A stretch of DNA of 64,000 bases from Pseudofulvibacter geojedonensis (GTDB taxonomy: Bacteria; Bacteroidota; Bacteroidia; Flavobacteriales; Flavobacteriaceae): positions 62,001 to 126,000 of the forward strand of contig NZ_JBHTJM010000003.1 of the NCBI RefSeq assembly GCF_042675745.1, in the 5' to 3' direction. A program made the position numbers and the translations under genes. The notes beneath the pieces are model-generated. The model did not search any database. It had not been told where the DNA came from and saw only the letters and a list, made by a program, of their open reading frames with translations. Positions 34,827 to 43,303 of this stretch are shown here, one piece after another (position 1 is the first letter of the stretch; the number at the start of each line of letters is the position of its first letter).

Positions 34827-36329
34827 ATGATCAGTAAAGAAGTAGTCGTAAAAACAAAAGAGGTCGACGAACTTATTATTGGTGCTGGTTTAACTGGATT
34901 GATATATGGTATAACCCTCTTGGAGAAAAAGAAAAATGTGGCTTTAGTAGAAGGACATATTTATCCTGGAGGGTATGCTACCAGTTTTGTGCGCAATAAA
35001 AGAAAATATAGATTTGATTGCAGCCAACACAAAATAACAGGTCTAAGCGAAAATGGTAATCTTAGAGATGTGTTTAAAAGAATAGATCTTTGGGATAAGC
35101 TAGATTTTAAATATTTCGATGAGTTATTTTCAATCCATGTACAAGGAGAGTATTATCACATACCTGGTAATATAACAGACATCGAAAAATACCTTAATGA
35201 AAAATTCCCTAATGAAAAGGAAGGATTAGATAAGTTCTTTCATGATATCAATACTATTGGTTATCAAAATTATATGTTTGCTAGAATGTTGTTGGGTGAA
35301 TATCAGCTAAATAGAGATTTACTTCCAGAAACAAGGCAGTTACAAAAATTAACAGCAAAGCAATACTTCCAATCATATTTTAATGACGATCGCCTTATAG
35401 AAGTATTAAGTGCTACCGCAATGTACTTAGGGACTCATGCTAATGAAGCTAACGCTGTCTACTTTTTACATTATTTATATACAGCTTTTGGAACAAGATC
35501 TGGTTATGTTTTAGGAACAGCGCAATCATTATCTAACTTTCTTCTTAAAGAATTTAAAGACCGTGGAGGCTATGTCTCATTAAAAGATACAGTTCATGGT
35601 ATTGATTTAGATGAACAAGGAGATATAGCTCAAGTAAATAGTAAAAAACATAGCTTCATTACTAAAACAGTAACAGCCACTTGCTCTCCTAATAATGTAA
35701 TGAATATGCTGCCAAGTTTTAAAGGGAAGGAAGTTTTTGAAAATAAACTTCAAGACCTAGAGTTTGGTTGGGGACATTTTTGTGTTTACATCATTACAGA
35801 TGTAGATCCTGAAGAGTTAGGATTTACTCAAGAAGAGTACATTTTTGTTAGTGATGAAGGAGATTTATTAACTCCTGAAGAAAAAGAATCAGATGTAAGA
35901 TATGATCGCTTAAGTTTAAGTGTAACTAATTACCATAAGATGGATCCAGAATGTGGTAAAACAGTTCAGTTAATTGTCTTAGATCATAAGAGTGACTGGT
36001 TTGAATTAGAGGAGGAAGATTATTTGTTAAGAAAAGAGCAAATTCAAGAACAAATAATTAAAAGAGCTTATAAATACTTCCCAAAATTAGAAGGGCATAT
36101 TGTTTATAAAGAAAGCTCTACACCTAGAACAAATAAGAAGTACACAAATTCACCGGGAGGTTCTGCTTTCGGATATAAAATTTCACCAAATGATAACATG
36201 AGGTTTTTATCTAAATCTCCAGTAAAGGGACTAAAGTTTGCAGGAACTTGGACTTCTGGAGCAGGATATGAAGCTGCAATGTGTCAAGGTTTTATGCATG
36301 CCAAATTAAGTTTAAAAAACATGAATTAA
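34827..36329 (+). CDS. CrtI/CrtISO/RetSat-type FAD oxidoreductase
   Basis: The 500-residue protein has the FAD-binding motif LIIGAGLTGLIYGI at residues about 16-29, GGYATSF, and the C-terminal FAD contact FAGTWTSGAGYEAAM of the phytoene desaturase and carotenoid isomerase superfamily. Members desaturate, saturate or isomerise polyene chains. There is no carotenoid gene nearby, so the likely substrate is the acyl or polyene chain of the operon product. It has no counterpart in the Pseudomonas pqs set. The diiron oxygenase gene follows after one base. Confidence 0.78.
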   Translation: MISKEVVVKTKEVDELIIGAGLTGLIYGITLLEKKKNVALVEGHIYPGGYATSFVRNKRKYRFDCSQHKITGLSENGNLRDVFKRIDLWDKLDFKYFDELFSIHVQGEYYHIPGNITDIEKYLNEKFPNEKEGLDKFFHDINTIGYQNYMFARMLLGEYQLNRDLLPETRQLQKLTAKQYFQSYFNDDRLIEVLSATAMYLGTHANEANAVYFLHYLYTAFGTRSGYVLGTAQSLSNFLLKEFKDRGGYVSLKDTVHGIDLDEQGDIAQVNSKKHSFITKTVTATCSPNNVMNMLPSFKGKEVFENKLQDLEFGWGHFCVYIITDVDPEELGFTQEEYIFVSDEGDLLTPEEKESDVRYDRLSLSVTNYHKMDPECGKTVQLIVLDHKSDWFELEEEDYLLRKEQIQEQIIKRAYKYFPKLEGHIVYKESSTPRTNKKYTNSPGGSAFGYKISPNDNMRFLSKSPVKGLKFAGTWTSGAGYEAAMCQGFMHAKLSLKNMN

Positions 36330-36330
36330 A

Positions 36331-37299
36331 ATGAAAGAACTTGTATTATCAGAAAGTGCAGATAAGTTTATTAAAAGGTTGAGTAAACTATCTGAAAAAA
36401 AGCAAATGAACTTAACAACTAGCCATCCTTGGGATGAGCCATATAATGAAAAGGCTTGGCTTAAAAGAAAAGAGAATTTATCGATTTACGGAACTAAATA
36501 TTATGATTTAGCAACAGAAGAGGAATTAATTCGATTGGCAAAATATGAAACCGGAGGTTGGTGGGCAGCTTTCATTACATTCGAGAACTTAGTTACCGAA
36601 TATTATATGAAATTAATAAACCATCAAGCTTTAGCTCAGTTCCCAACTGTAGTAGAGTACATGCATCATTTCTGCAAAGAAGAAATTGTACACTCTATGG
36701 TATTCAGAAAAGCTATGGAGCACTTTAAAATAGAACCTGCCGAGGTAAGTGAGTTTATTAAAGACTTCTATCAAGATAATGCTTCAATGGAAGAGTTTCC
36801 ATTAAAAGCAATCTATCTTACTATTATTATAGAATGGTTTGCAGAGAACAATGCAATGTTAGACTTACAAAATGATTTTGTGTCTCCTTTGGCTTGTGCA
36901 GTTGCAATAGAACATAATAAAGAAGAAACTAGACATATTGCTTGGGGTAAAAGAATGGTATCAGAATTATGCCATCAAGTGCCAGGGTTTATGCAAGAAG
37001 CTAGAGAATTTACACCAGGATTTTTAAGAGGATTGGTAGATACCATATTTGGTAATATAGATATTCTAGAAAAAGTAAACTTTAGTAACCCAGCTTTTCA
37101 AGATATAGAAGAGTTTTTTGAGACCGTTTTATTCTCAGAAAATAAAAAGAGGATAGATAAAGAGATCATGACTCCAATTTTTGAATTCTTTGTAGAAATA
37201 GGAATCTATCATCCAGACTATAGAGCATATTGGGAAGAATCTAGGTTTGACTATATAATTGATGACATTTTAGAAAAACAAAAAGTAGCAACAGTGTAA
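36331..37299 (+). CDS. AurF-type diiron N-oxygenase
   Basis: The 322-residue all-helical protein carries seven metal ligands in the AurF arrangement: E85, E118-x-x-H121, E168, H195-x3-E199-x2-H202. The spacings 33, 3, 47, 27, 4 and 3 closely follow those of AurF (35, 3, 57, 27, 4, 3). AurF turns p-aminobenzoate into p-nitrobenzoate, and CmlI is similar. Here the arylamine available is the anthraniloyl group or the quinolone nitrogen, so N-hydroxylation is a reasonable guess. A ferredoxin and its reductase at 52809-54190 could supply electrons. An alternative is oxidation of the acyl chain. Confidence 0.8.
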   Translation: MKELVLSESADKFIKRLSKLSEKKQMNLTTSHPWDEPYNEKAWLKRKENLSIYGTKYYDLATEEELIRLAKYETGGWWAAFITFENLVTEYYMKLINHQALAQFPTVVEYMHHFCKEEIVHSMVFRKAMEHFKIEPAEVSEFIKDFYQDNASMEEFPLKAIYLTIIIEWFAENNAMLDLQNDFVSPLACAVAIEHNKEETRHIAWGKRMVSELCHQVPGFMQEAREFTPGFLRGLVDTIFGNIDILEKVNFSNPAFQDIEEFFETVLFSENKKRIDKEIMTPIFEFFVEIGIYHPDYRAYWEESRFDYIIDDILEKQKVATV

Positions 37300-37303
37300 T
37301 ATT

Positions 37304-37642
37304 ATGAGCGCAACAACTTTTAAAAAATTAAATACAGTAGATGAAGTAATAGCATCTATGCCAGAACGTTTTAATCCACAAAACTGTCAAGATTTACAAG
37401 CAGTTTATCAATGGCAGTTAAGTGAACCAGACCGTTTTTTTCATGTAATAATAGATAATGGAACTTTTGAGATCATTGAAGGTAAGCATGAAAAACCAAA
37501 CGTTACTGTAATCTGTAGTACAGATACTTATTTAAAGTTAGTTAACAAAGAATTAAAAGATATTATAGCCATTCTTACCAAGAAATTAATGGTAAAAGGA
37601 AGCATGTCTCTAGGTCAGAAATTAAGTAAAATATTTATTTAA
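37304..37642 (+). CDS. SCP2-type lipid-binding protein
   Basis: The 112-residue protein resembles single-domain SCP2/sterol-carrier proteins: ASMPERFNPQ at the start, YQWQLSEPDRFFHVIIDNGTF broken by a turn, PNVTVICSTDTYLKLVNKEL, and a C-terminal KLMVKGSMSLGQKLSKIF. The fold has a hydrophobic tunnel that holds acyl chains or CoA esters. It may bind the hydrophobic intermediate or product. The PqsD-like gene starts one base after its stop. Confidence 0.78.
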   Translation: MSATTFKKLNTVDEVIASMPERFNPQNCQDLQAVYQWQLSEPDRFFHVIIDNGTFEIIEGKHEKPNVTVICSTDTYLKLVNKELKDIIAILTKKLMVKGSMSLGQKLSKIFI

Positions 37643-37643
37643 T

Positions 37644-38630
37644 ATGAAGACTCATAATGTTGTCATAAAAGGTACAGGTTACTGTTTGCCAAATAATAAT
37701 ATAGATAACTTAGAGATAGTTTCTAGGTTAAATTCTACTGTAGAATTCATAGAGAATAGAACAGGGGTTTTAACTAGAAAGCATGTAGATACTAATCAAA
37801 GTTTATCAGATATAACAGTACCGGCAATGGCTAGTGCTTTAGCAGATGCAAATTTACAAGCATCTGATATAGATATGCTTATTGTAAATACGCTAAGTCC
37901 AGATCATCATGATCCGTCTCAAGCTTGTTTGTTACAGTCTAAGTTTAAGTTTAACCATATACCTGTTTTTGATATTAGAGCTCAATGTACTGGTTTAATT
38001 TATGGTTTAGATATAGCACAACAGTATATTCAATCTGGGAAGCATAAGAATATAATGATAGTTTGTGGAGAAGTACTTTCTAAGCGTATGGATTACTCAG
38101 ACGATGGTCGTAATTTATCTATTCTTCTTGGAGACGGTGCAGGAGCTGTTATTGTTGGAAGAGAAGAAAAAGAAGATAATAAAGGTTTTAAGGATATCAT
38201 TATCCAAGCAGATGGTGATTACTTTAAATTATTATGGACAGAAGGACCAGGAAGTGCAAATCCAGAGTTTACTCAAGGAACACCTTATTTTAGAATGAAT
38301 GGAAAAGATATGTTTCAACATGCATTGTCTTCATTCGTTAAAATATCTAAAGACATATTAGAAAAACATAATCTCACTATAGATGATATTGATTTAGTGA
38401 TTCCTCATCAACCAAATATGAGAATACTAGATAAAGTAATTGAAGAATTAAATTTACCTTTAGACAAAATAGTACTTAATGTAGAAGCCTTAGGTAATAT
38501 GGCTTCAGGGTCTTTACCAGTTACTTTAGCAATGGCTAGAGAAGAAGGTAAACTTAAAGAAGGAGGTTTGTATTTAATTGTTGGATACGGATCTGGAGCT
38601 ACTTGGGGAGCTGCATTATATCAAAATTAA
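37644..38630 (+). CDS. PqsD-like KASIII (2-aminobenzoylacetyl-CoA synthase predicted)
   Basis: The 328-residue KASIII has the complete triad C115 (AQCTGL), H255 (PHQPN) and N285 (GNMASG), close in position to C112/H257/N287 of PqsD (337 residues). In the PQS pathway PqsD joins anthraniloyl-CoA to malonyl-ACP/CoA. Its stop overlaps the start of the PqsE-like gene by one base (TAATG), keeping the D-E order of Pseudomonas. A housekeeping FabH is the alternative, but the context makes it unlikely. Confidence 0.83.
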   Translation: MKTHNVVIKGTGYCLPNNNIDNLEIVSRLNSTVEFIENRTGVLTRKHVDTNQSLSDITVPAMASALADANLQASDIDMLIVNTLSPDHHDPSQACLLQSKFKFNHIPVFDIRAQCTGLIYGLDIAQQYIQSGKHKNIMIVCGEVLSKRMDYSDDGRNLSILLGDGAGAVIVGREEKEDNKGFKDIIIQADGDYFKLLWTEGPGSANPEFTQGTPYFRMNGKDMFQHALSSFVKISKDILEKHNLTIDDIDLVIPHQPNMRILDKVIEELNLPLDKIVLNVEALGNMASGSLPVTLAMAREEGKLKEGGLYLIVGYGSGATWGAALYQN

Positions 38631-39493
38631 TGGCAAAGTTATATAACGTAGGGAGTTTTGATAATCCCGTTTATTTAATCGGAGAAAAAGGGAATTGGAC
38701 ATTAATTGAAGGAGGAATTAGTGCTCAATATCTAATGGTTAAAAACAGACTTTCTGCTATTGTAGATAATGTAAATGATATTAAGCATTGGATAATTCTT
38801 CATACACATTATGATCATTGCGGATTATTAGGTTATTTATACCCTAACTTACCAGAGGTTCAAGTATATGCAGGAGAAAAATCTTGTATTAACTTAAGTA
38901 AGGACAAGAGTATTCAAGTAATAGAAAGTCTTAATAGTAATGTTATTACTTTAAAAGATAATAAGAAAGAATTAGAGGGGTTGAAAACAATTGCGTTAAA
39001 AGAAATTCCTATTAGAACTTTAAAAGCTAATGAGAAAATAAAATGTGCAGCAGACTTAATCTTTAATGTCATTCCAACTCCAGGACATAGTGACTGTTCA
39101 ATAGCATTATTTGAAGAGTATAGTGGTAGACTTTTTGCATCAGACGCTCTGGGAGAATATTTCTCGCCTAAAGAATGGTTTCCATTGGCATTCTCTAGTA
39201 TTTCAGATTATTTAAATAGCATAGATCTGTTAAAATCTACAGAACCCAAAACTATTGCACTAGGACATAGTGAGTGCTTGTCTGGTATAATAGCTAAAGA
39301 AGCTTTTCATTACAGTACAGAAAGTACGCATAGAATTATAGAAGATGTACAGCAAAATCTAAAAAAGTTAGAAAAAGAAGCGGTTGTACAATTATTACAT
39401 CAAAAATACGCATACAATAGTCAAGAGTTCGTTCCAGAGAATCTGCACTATCTAAGTATGAAAAGATTAGTAGACTTTATTACTAATTATTAG
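38630..39493 (+). CDS. PqsE-like metallo-beta-lactamase-fold thioesterase
   Basis: The 287-residue protein has all seven metal ligands of the fold at spacings close to PqsE: H58, H60, D62, H63 (HTHYDHC), H153, D172 and H213; PqsE has H69, H71, D73, H74, H159, D178, H221. Beyond the motifs, several stretches read like PqsE as I remember it: HYDHCGLL, LPEVQVYAGE, LFASDALGE, and a C-terminus with LHYLSMKRL where PqsE has LHLGSMRRM. PqsE hydrolyses 2-aminobenzoylacetyl-CoA and, in Pseudomonas, also activates RhlR. ATG 38630 is chosen because it overlaps the previous stop. Confidence 0.87.
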   Translation: MAKLYNVGSFDNPVYLIGEKGNWTLIEGGISAQYLMVKNRLSAIVDNVNDIKHWIILHTHYDHCGLLGYLYPNLPEVQVYAGEKSCINLSKDKSIQVIESLNSNVITLKDNKKELEGLKTIALKEIPIRTLKANEKIKCAADLIFNVIPTPGHSDCSIALFEEYSGRLFASDALGEYFSPKEWFPLAFSSISDYLNSIDLLKSTEPKTIALGHSECLSGIIAKEAFHYSTESTHRIIEDVQQNLKKLEKEAVVQLLHQKYAYNSQEFVPENLHYLSMKRLVDFITNY

Positions 39494-39653
39494 CAATTAC
39501 TACAAAAGATTATACACATCCAGTAAAAGTTTAGAAGTATAAACAAGATAAAAGTTGTAAAAGCCAAAGAGGAAAATCTCTTTATGGTCTATAGCTTGTA
39601 TTCATCTATTAAATCTTTTCTGGTTGACTAACTATTTTAAAATTAATTATATC

Positions 39654-40403
39654 ATGAAAAATGACCTAACAAATAAATTATTTCTAATAACAGGAGGAAG
39701 TAAAGGAATAGGTAAAGCAATTGTAGAAAAGTTTTACGAATCTGGAGCAAAAGTTGCTTTTACATATAATAGCAATCAAGAATCTGCAGAAGAAATAATT
39801 TCGACTTTAGGAAATGACACTTCAAGAGTTAAGTGTTACAAACTAGATGTTAAAAATTACAATGAAATTGAGCAATTAATTCCTCAAATAGAGGAGGATA
39901 TGGGTGAGATTTACGGTTTAGTAAATAACGCTGGAATTACTAAGGATGGGGCCTTTTTTAGAATGCAACCAGAAGACTGGAGTGATGTTATAGACACGAA
40001 CCTAAACGGTGTTTTTAATATGACTAAGGCTTTTGGAAATAAGGTAATAAGAAGAGGAGAGGGGAAAATAATTAATATCTCTTCAGTATCAGGATTAAAA
40101 GGAAGTCAAGGTCAAGCAAACTATGCTAGCTCTAAGGCAGCCATTATTTCACTAACGAAAACTTTAGCTAGAGAATTCGCGTCGTTTGGAGTACAAGTTA
40201 ACGCAGTTGCTCCAGGGTTTATAGCAACAGAAATGGTAGATGCGATGCCAGAACCTGCAAAGAAGAAAATCAATAGCATGGTTCCAATGAAGCGTATGGG
40301 AGAGTCTGAAGAAGTTGCAGAAGCAGTAGAGTTCTTAGCATCTCCATCTAGCAATTATATTACGGGTCATACTTTAGTTATAGACGGAGGATTGACAGCA
40401 TAA
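39654..40403 (+). CDS. FabG-like 3-oxoacyl-ACP reductase
   Basis: From ATG 39654 the protein has 249 residues, standard for FabG. It has the NADPH motif GGSKGIGKAI, NNAG, the catalytic Ser in ISSVSG and YASSK. The end GHTLVIDGGLTA is typical. It would reduce the ketoacyl-ACP made by the FabF/CLF pair downstream. The 160-base gap before it is one of the longest inside the operon and holds a possible hairpin around 39559-39587. Confidence 0.9.
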   Translation: MKNDLTNKLFLITGGSKGIGKAIVEKFYESGAKVAFTYNSNQESAEEIISTLGNDTSRVKCYKLDVKNYNEIEQLIPQIEEDMGEIYGLVNNAGITKDGAFFRMQPEDWSDVIDTNLNGVFNMTKAFGNKVIRRGEGKIINISSVSGLKGSQGQANYASSKAAIISLTKTLAREFASFGVQVNAVAPGFIATEMVDAMPEPAKKKINSMVPMKRMGESEEVAEAVEFLASPSSNYITGHTLVIDGGLTA

Positions 40404-40441
40404 CTTACCTTATTTAAAATTCAATTTCAAATAAAAACATT

Positions 40442-41671
40442 ATGAAAAGAGTAGTAATCACCGGTTTAGGTGTTGTTAGTCCAATAGGATCTAATATCCA
40501 AGAGTTTTGGAAAAACGTAAAAGAAAAAAATACAGGAATTCGTCCGTTAACTAAATTAGACAAAGACAGGTTTAAAGGAAACTCGTTATCTGCTGAGGTT
40601 ATGGGTGAAGATGTTTTAACATGCGAGGAAGATGTGTCTCCTTATAGTAAGTCTGTAGAGTATGCTTATAAAGCGTCGCAAATGGCATTAAAAGATGCTG
40701 GACTTCCAGAGAAAATTGATTATCCAAATAGATATGGAATCATCTTAGGGACAACAAATGGTACAGAAGATATCGTTGAGCGTACAATAGACACGTACAA
40801 TGTTCAAGATGAAGAAGAAGAACTTTCTGAAGATGCTAAAAATATGTTAGCATATTTTAGACCAATAGAAATGAGTTCTACAGTAGCAAAATTATGTAAC
40901 CTAGGAGGTACAAACATGGTTATTCCTACTGCTTGTACGGCAGGAAATTATGCTTTCGGAACAGCTTTTTCAATGATCAAAGAAGGACGTTCTAAAGTAA
41001 TGTTAGCTGGAGGATCAGATCCATTTACAAGATCTTGTTATACAATTTTCTATAGGCTGGGAGCTATGACAAAAGAAGAGATTAAACCTTTTGCTGAGGA
41101 TAGAACAGGAATGGTTGTTGGAGAAGGAGCTGGAATTATGGTCTTAGAAGAATTAGAGCACGCTTTAGAAAGAGGAGCTAAGATCTATGGAGAAATTTCT
41201 GGTTATGGATTAAGTTGTGATGCTCATCACCCAACTGCACCAGACCCTGCTGGAAACGGAGCTGCTTTAGCTATGAAAAAAGCGTTGTCAAATAGTGGAT
41301 TATCTATAGATGATATTAGCTATATCAGTGCTCATGGTACAGGAACTAAGGCTAATGATTCTCATGAGGTCAATGCAATGTATAAGGTCTTTGGAGAGAA
41401 ATTAACTAATATTCCTATTCACAGTTTAAAATCAGTTATTGGACATTGTATGGGTGCTGCTAGTGCTTTTGAAGGAATTTCTGCGGTGTTATCACTACAA
41501 GAACAAATTATTCCAAGTACAAAGAATACTGAAAAAGTAGATGAGTCTTTCCCTATTTCTATAGACTTAAATAATAAGGAAGTAAAATCTGCCGAAGTAA
41601 CCAATGTTATGAGTAACTCATTTGCTTTTGGAGGTAACATCTGTAGTTTAATTTTTAGTCAATATAACTAG
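40442..41671 (+). CDS. Ketosynthase KAS-alpha (FabF-like, active)
   Basis: The 409-residue KAS has an intact active site: C165 (TACTAG), H298 (SAHGTGT), K330 and H335 (LKSVIGH). It condenses malonyl-ACP with a growing acyl-ACP. Directly downstream (15 bases) is a degenerate KAS, so the two form an alpha/beta pair like type II PKS or aryl polyene ketosynthases. This suggests a specialised chain, not ordinary fatty acids. Confidence 0.9.
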   Translation: MKRVVITGLGVVSPIGSNIQEFWKNVKEKNTGIRPLTKLDKDRFKGNSLSAEVMGEDVLTCEEDVSPYSKSVEYAYKASQMALKDAGLPEKIDYPNRYGIILGTTNGTEDIVERTIDTYNVQDEEEELSEDAKNMLAYFRPIEMSSTVAKLCNLGGTNMVIPTACTAGNYAFGTAFSMIKEGRSKVMLAGGSDPFTRSCYTIFYRLGAMTKEEIKPFAEDRTGMVVGEGAGIMVLEELEHALERGAKIYGEISGYGLSCDAHHPTAPDPAGNGAALAMKKALSNSGLSIDDISYISAHGTGTKANDSHEVNAMYKVFGEKLTNIPIHSLKSVIGHCMGAASAFEGISAVLSLQEQIIPSTKNTEKVDESFPISIDLNNKEVKSAEVTNVMSNSFAFGGNICSLIFSQYN

Positions 41672-41686
41672 TCATAATCAGAAAAA

Positions 41687-42784
41687 ATGAATAACAAAGA
41701 TATCGCAATAGTAGGATTAGGATATGTTTCTTCATTAGGAAGCGGAAAAGAAACATTTTATAATAAGGTAGATCAAAACCTACCTACAACAAAAATGGAA
41801 ACTTATGATCCAGATGGTTTTCTAGGAAAGAGGGGGTTAAGATATTTTAGTAAGGCAACTAAAATGTATTGCAACCTGGCTTTTCAATGTATCAATCAAA
41901 ATAAGGTTAAAAATGTTGTAGAGTTAAGTAAAGAAAGAGTAGGCCTTTATGACGGAACAGAATTATCTAATATAGAAGACGGTTTCGTTTTTGATCTAGT
42001 AGCTAAGCATGATGGGCCAGAATTAGTTAGCCCTATGAGTACTCCTAATACCATAGCCAATGCAGCAGCATCTCAAATGGCAATTCAATCAAAGATAACA
42101 GGTCCTAACTTTTCAATTAATGGAGGGACTTGTAGTGCTATTCAAGCAATAGATGTAGCATCTATGCACTTAAAAGACGGTGTTGTAGATTGTGCTATTG
42201 TATGTTCTACAGAAACAATTTCTAAATACCATGAAGCAATTAGAGAAGGTGAAAAGAGAAAAACAAAATTGCCTATAGCTAATGAATATGGAGCTTCAAT
42301 TGCTTTAGAGAGAGTAGAAACTGCTTTAGAAAATGGTCAAGAAATTTATGGTGTTATAGCTGGAGTAATTTCTGGTCAAACATATAAAGATCAGTCTAGA
42401 GAGAATTTAATGGCAACATTAATTCAAGAGTTATTAAACAACAATCAATTCACTGTTGAAGATATAGACATGATTATGGTTGGTTCTGGAGCTCACAATA
42501 TTAGTGGGACAACACTATCTTCAGAAATAGCTTCTCAATTAGGAGAAACACCAAGCTTATTCTTCCCAGAAATGATCTATGGAAATGGAGATAATGCAGG
42601 AGGTTTAGCAAGTATTTTATATACAACAGGATTGTTCAATGAGCAATTAAAAGATGTAAGAGGTCAGTTTAATGACGGAGAAATTCAAATAGATGCAGTA
42701 GCAGCTACTCCTAAAAATGTAATTGTTGCAACAATAGATAAAACTGGTTATGCAGTATTAACACTAATTAGAAAATATAACTAA
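41687..42784 (+). CDS. Degenerate KAS partner (chain-length-factor-like)
   Basis: The 365-residue KAS-fold protein keeps a Cys (C149 in GGTCSAIQ) but the HGTGT motif has become GAHNISG, and the second active-site His region reads IYGNGDNAGG where active enzymes have IGHxxGAA. It is therefore unlikely to condense by itself and looks like the beta subunit that sets chain length in type II systems. It overlaps the dehydratase gene by one base. Confidence 0.78.
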   Translation: MNNKDIAIVGLGYVSSLGSGKETFYNKVDQNLPTTKMETYDPDGFLGKRGLRYFSKATKMYCNLAFQCINQNKVKNVVELSKERVGLYDGTELSNIEDGFVFDLVAKHDGPELVSPMSTPNTIANAAASQMAIQSKITGPNFSINGGTCSAIQAIDVASMHLKDGVVDCAIVCSTETISKYHEAIREGEKRKTKLPIANEYGASIALERVETALENGQEIYGVIAGVISGQTYKDQSRENLMATLIQELLNNNQFTVEDIDMIMVGSGAHNISGTTLSSEIASQLGETPSLFFPEMIYGNGDNAGGLASILYTTGLFNEQLKDVRGQFNDGEIQIDAVAATPKNVIVATIDKTGYAVLTLIRKYN

Positions 42785-43293
42785 TGGAAAAGGCACTAAT
42801 TCAAAACTATCAAATACAAAAATTATTACCTCATAGATACCCTTTTCAGTTAGTAGATCAAGTAATTGGTTACGAAAAAGGAAAGTCTATTACAGCTATT
42901 AAAGCAGTTGGGATAGGTGAGCCAGCATTTCAAGGACACTTTCCAGAACTCCCAATTTTTCCAGGAGTATTATTAACAGAGGCTATGGGTCAGGCCTGTG
43001 GTTTATTAGTAGAGTTAAGTACTCAAGATTGGGAAGTTGGGAAGCCTATTAATTATGATATTGATGCTGCGAGAGTAGGAGTATTTGGAGGTTATAAAGT
43101 AAAATTCTTTGCTCCTGTTGTTCCTGGAACATTAGTGTATTTACATGGAGAGTTAGATTGGACTATGGGAGCTGCTTCATGTTTAAAAGTAAAAGCTTAT
43201 AATGGGGATACATTATTTGCTAAAGGTACTGTTACAGTAGCAATGGCAGATAAAAAACAATTAACACCACAGACAGAGGCTGTTGCTTTATAA
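42784..43293 (+). CDS. FabZ-like 3-hydroxyacyl-ACP dehydratase
   Basis: The 169-residue hot-dog protein has the FabZ catalytic pair H52 (GHFPELPIFPG) and E66 (LLTEAMGQA) and the LLPHRYPFQLVDQV start. It would remove water from 3-hydroxyacyl-ACP to give a trans-2-enoyl group. No enoyl reductase gene is in the operon, so double bonds may accumulate as in aryl polyenes. It overlaps the KAS-beta stop by one base. Confidence 0.9.
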   Translation: MEKALIQNYQIQKLLPHRYPFQLVDQVIGYEKGKSITAIKAVGIGEPAFQGHFPELPIFPGVLLTEAMGQACGLLVELSTQDWEVGKPINYDIDAARVGVFGGYKVKFFAPVVPGTLVYLHGELDWTMGAASCLKVKAYNGDTLFAKGTVTVAMADKKQLTPQTEAVAL

Positions 43294-43303
43294 TTTTAAA
43301 TGT

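Noticed and set aside
37644..38630. Housekeeping FabH
   Set aside because: The triad would allow it, but the overlap with the PqsE-like gene and the place in the operon make a PqsD-like role more likely.
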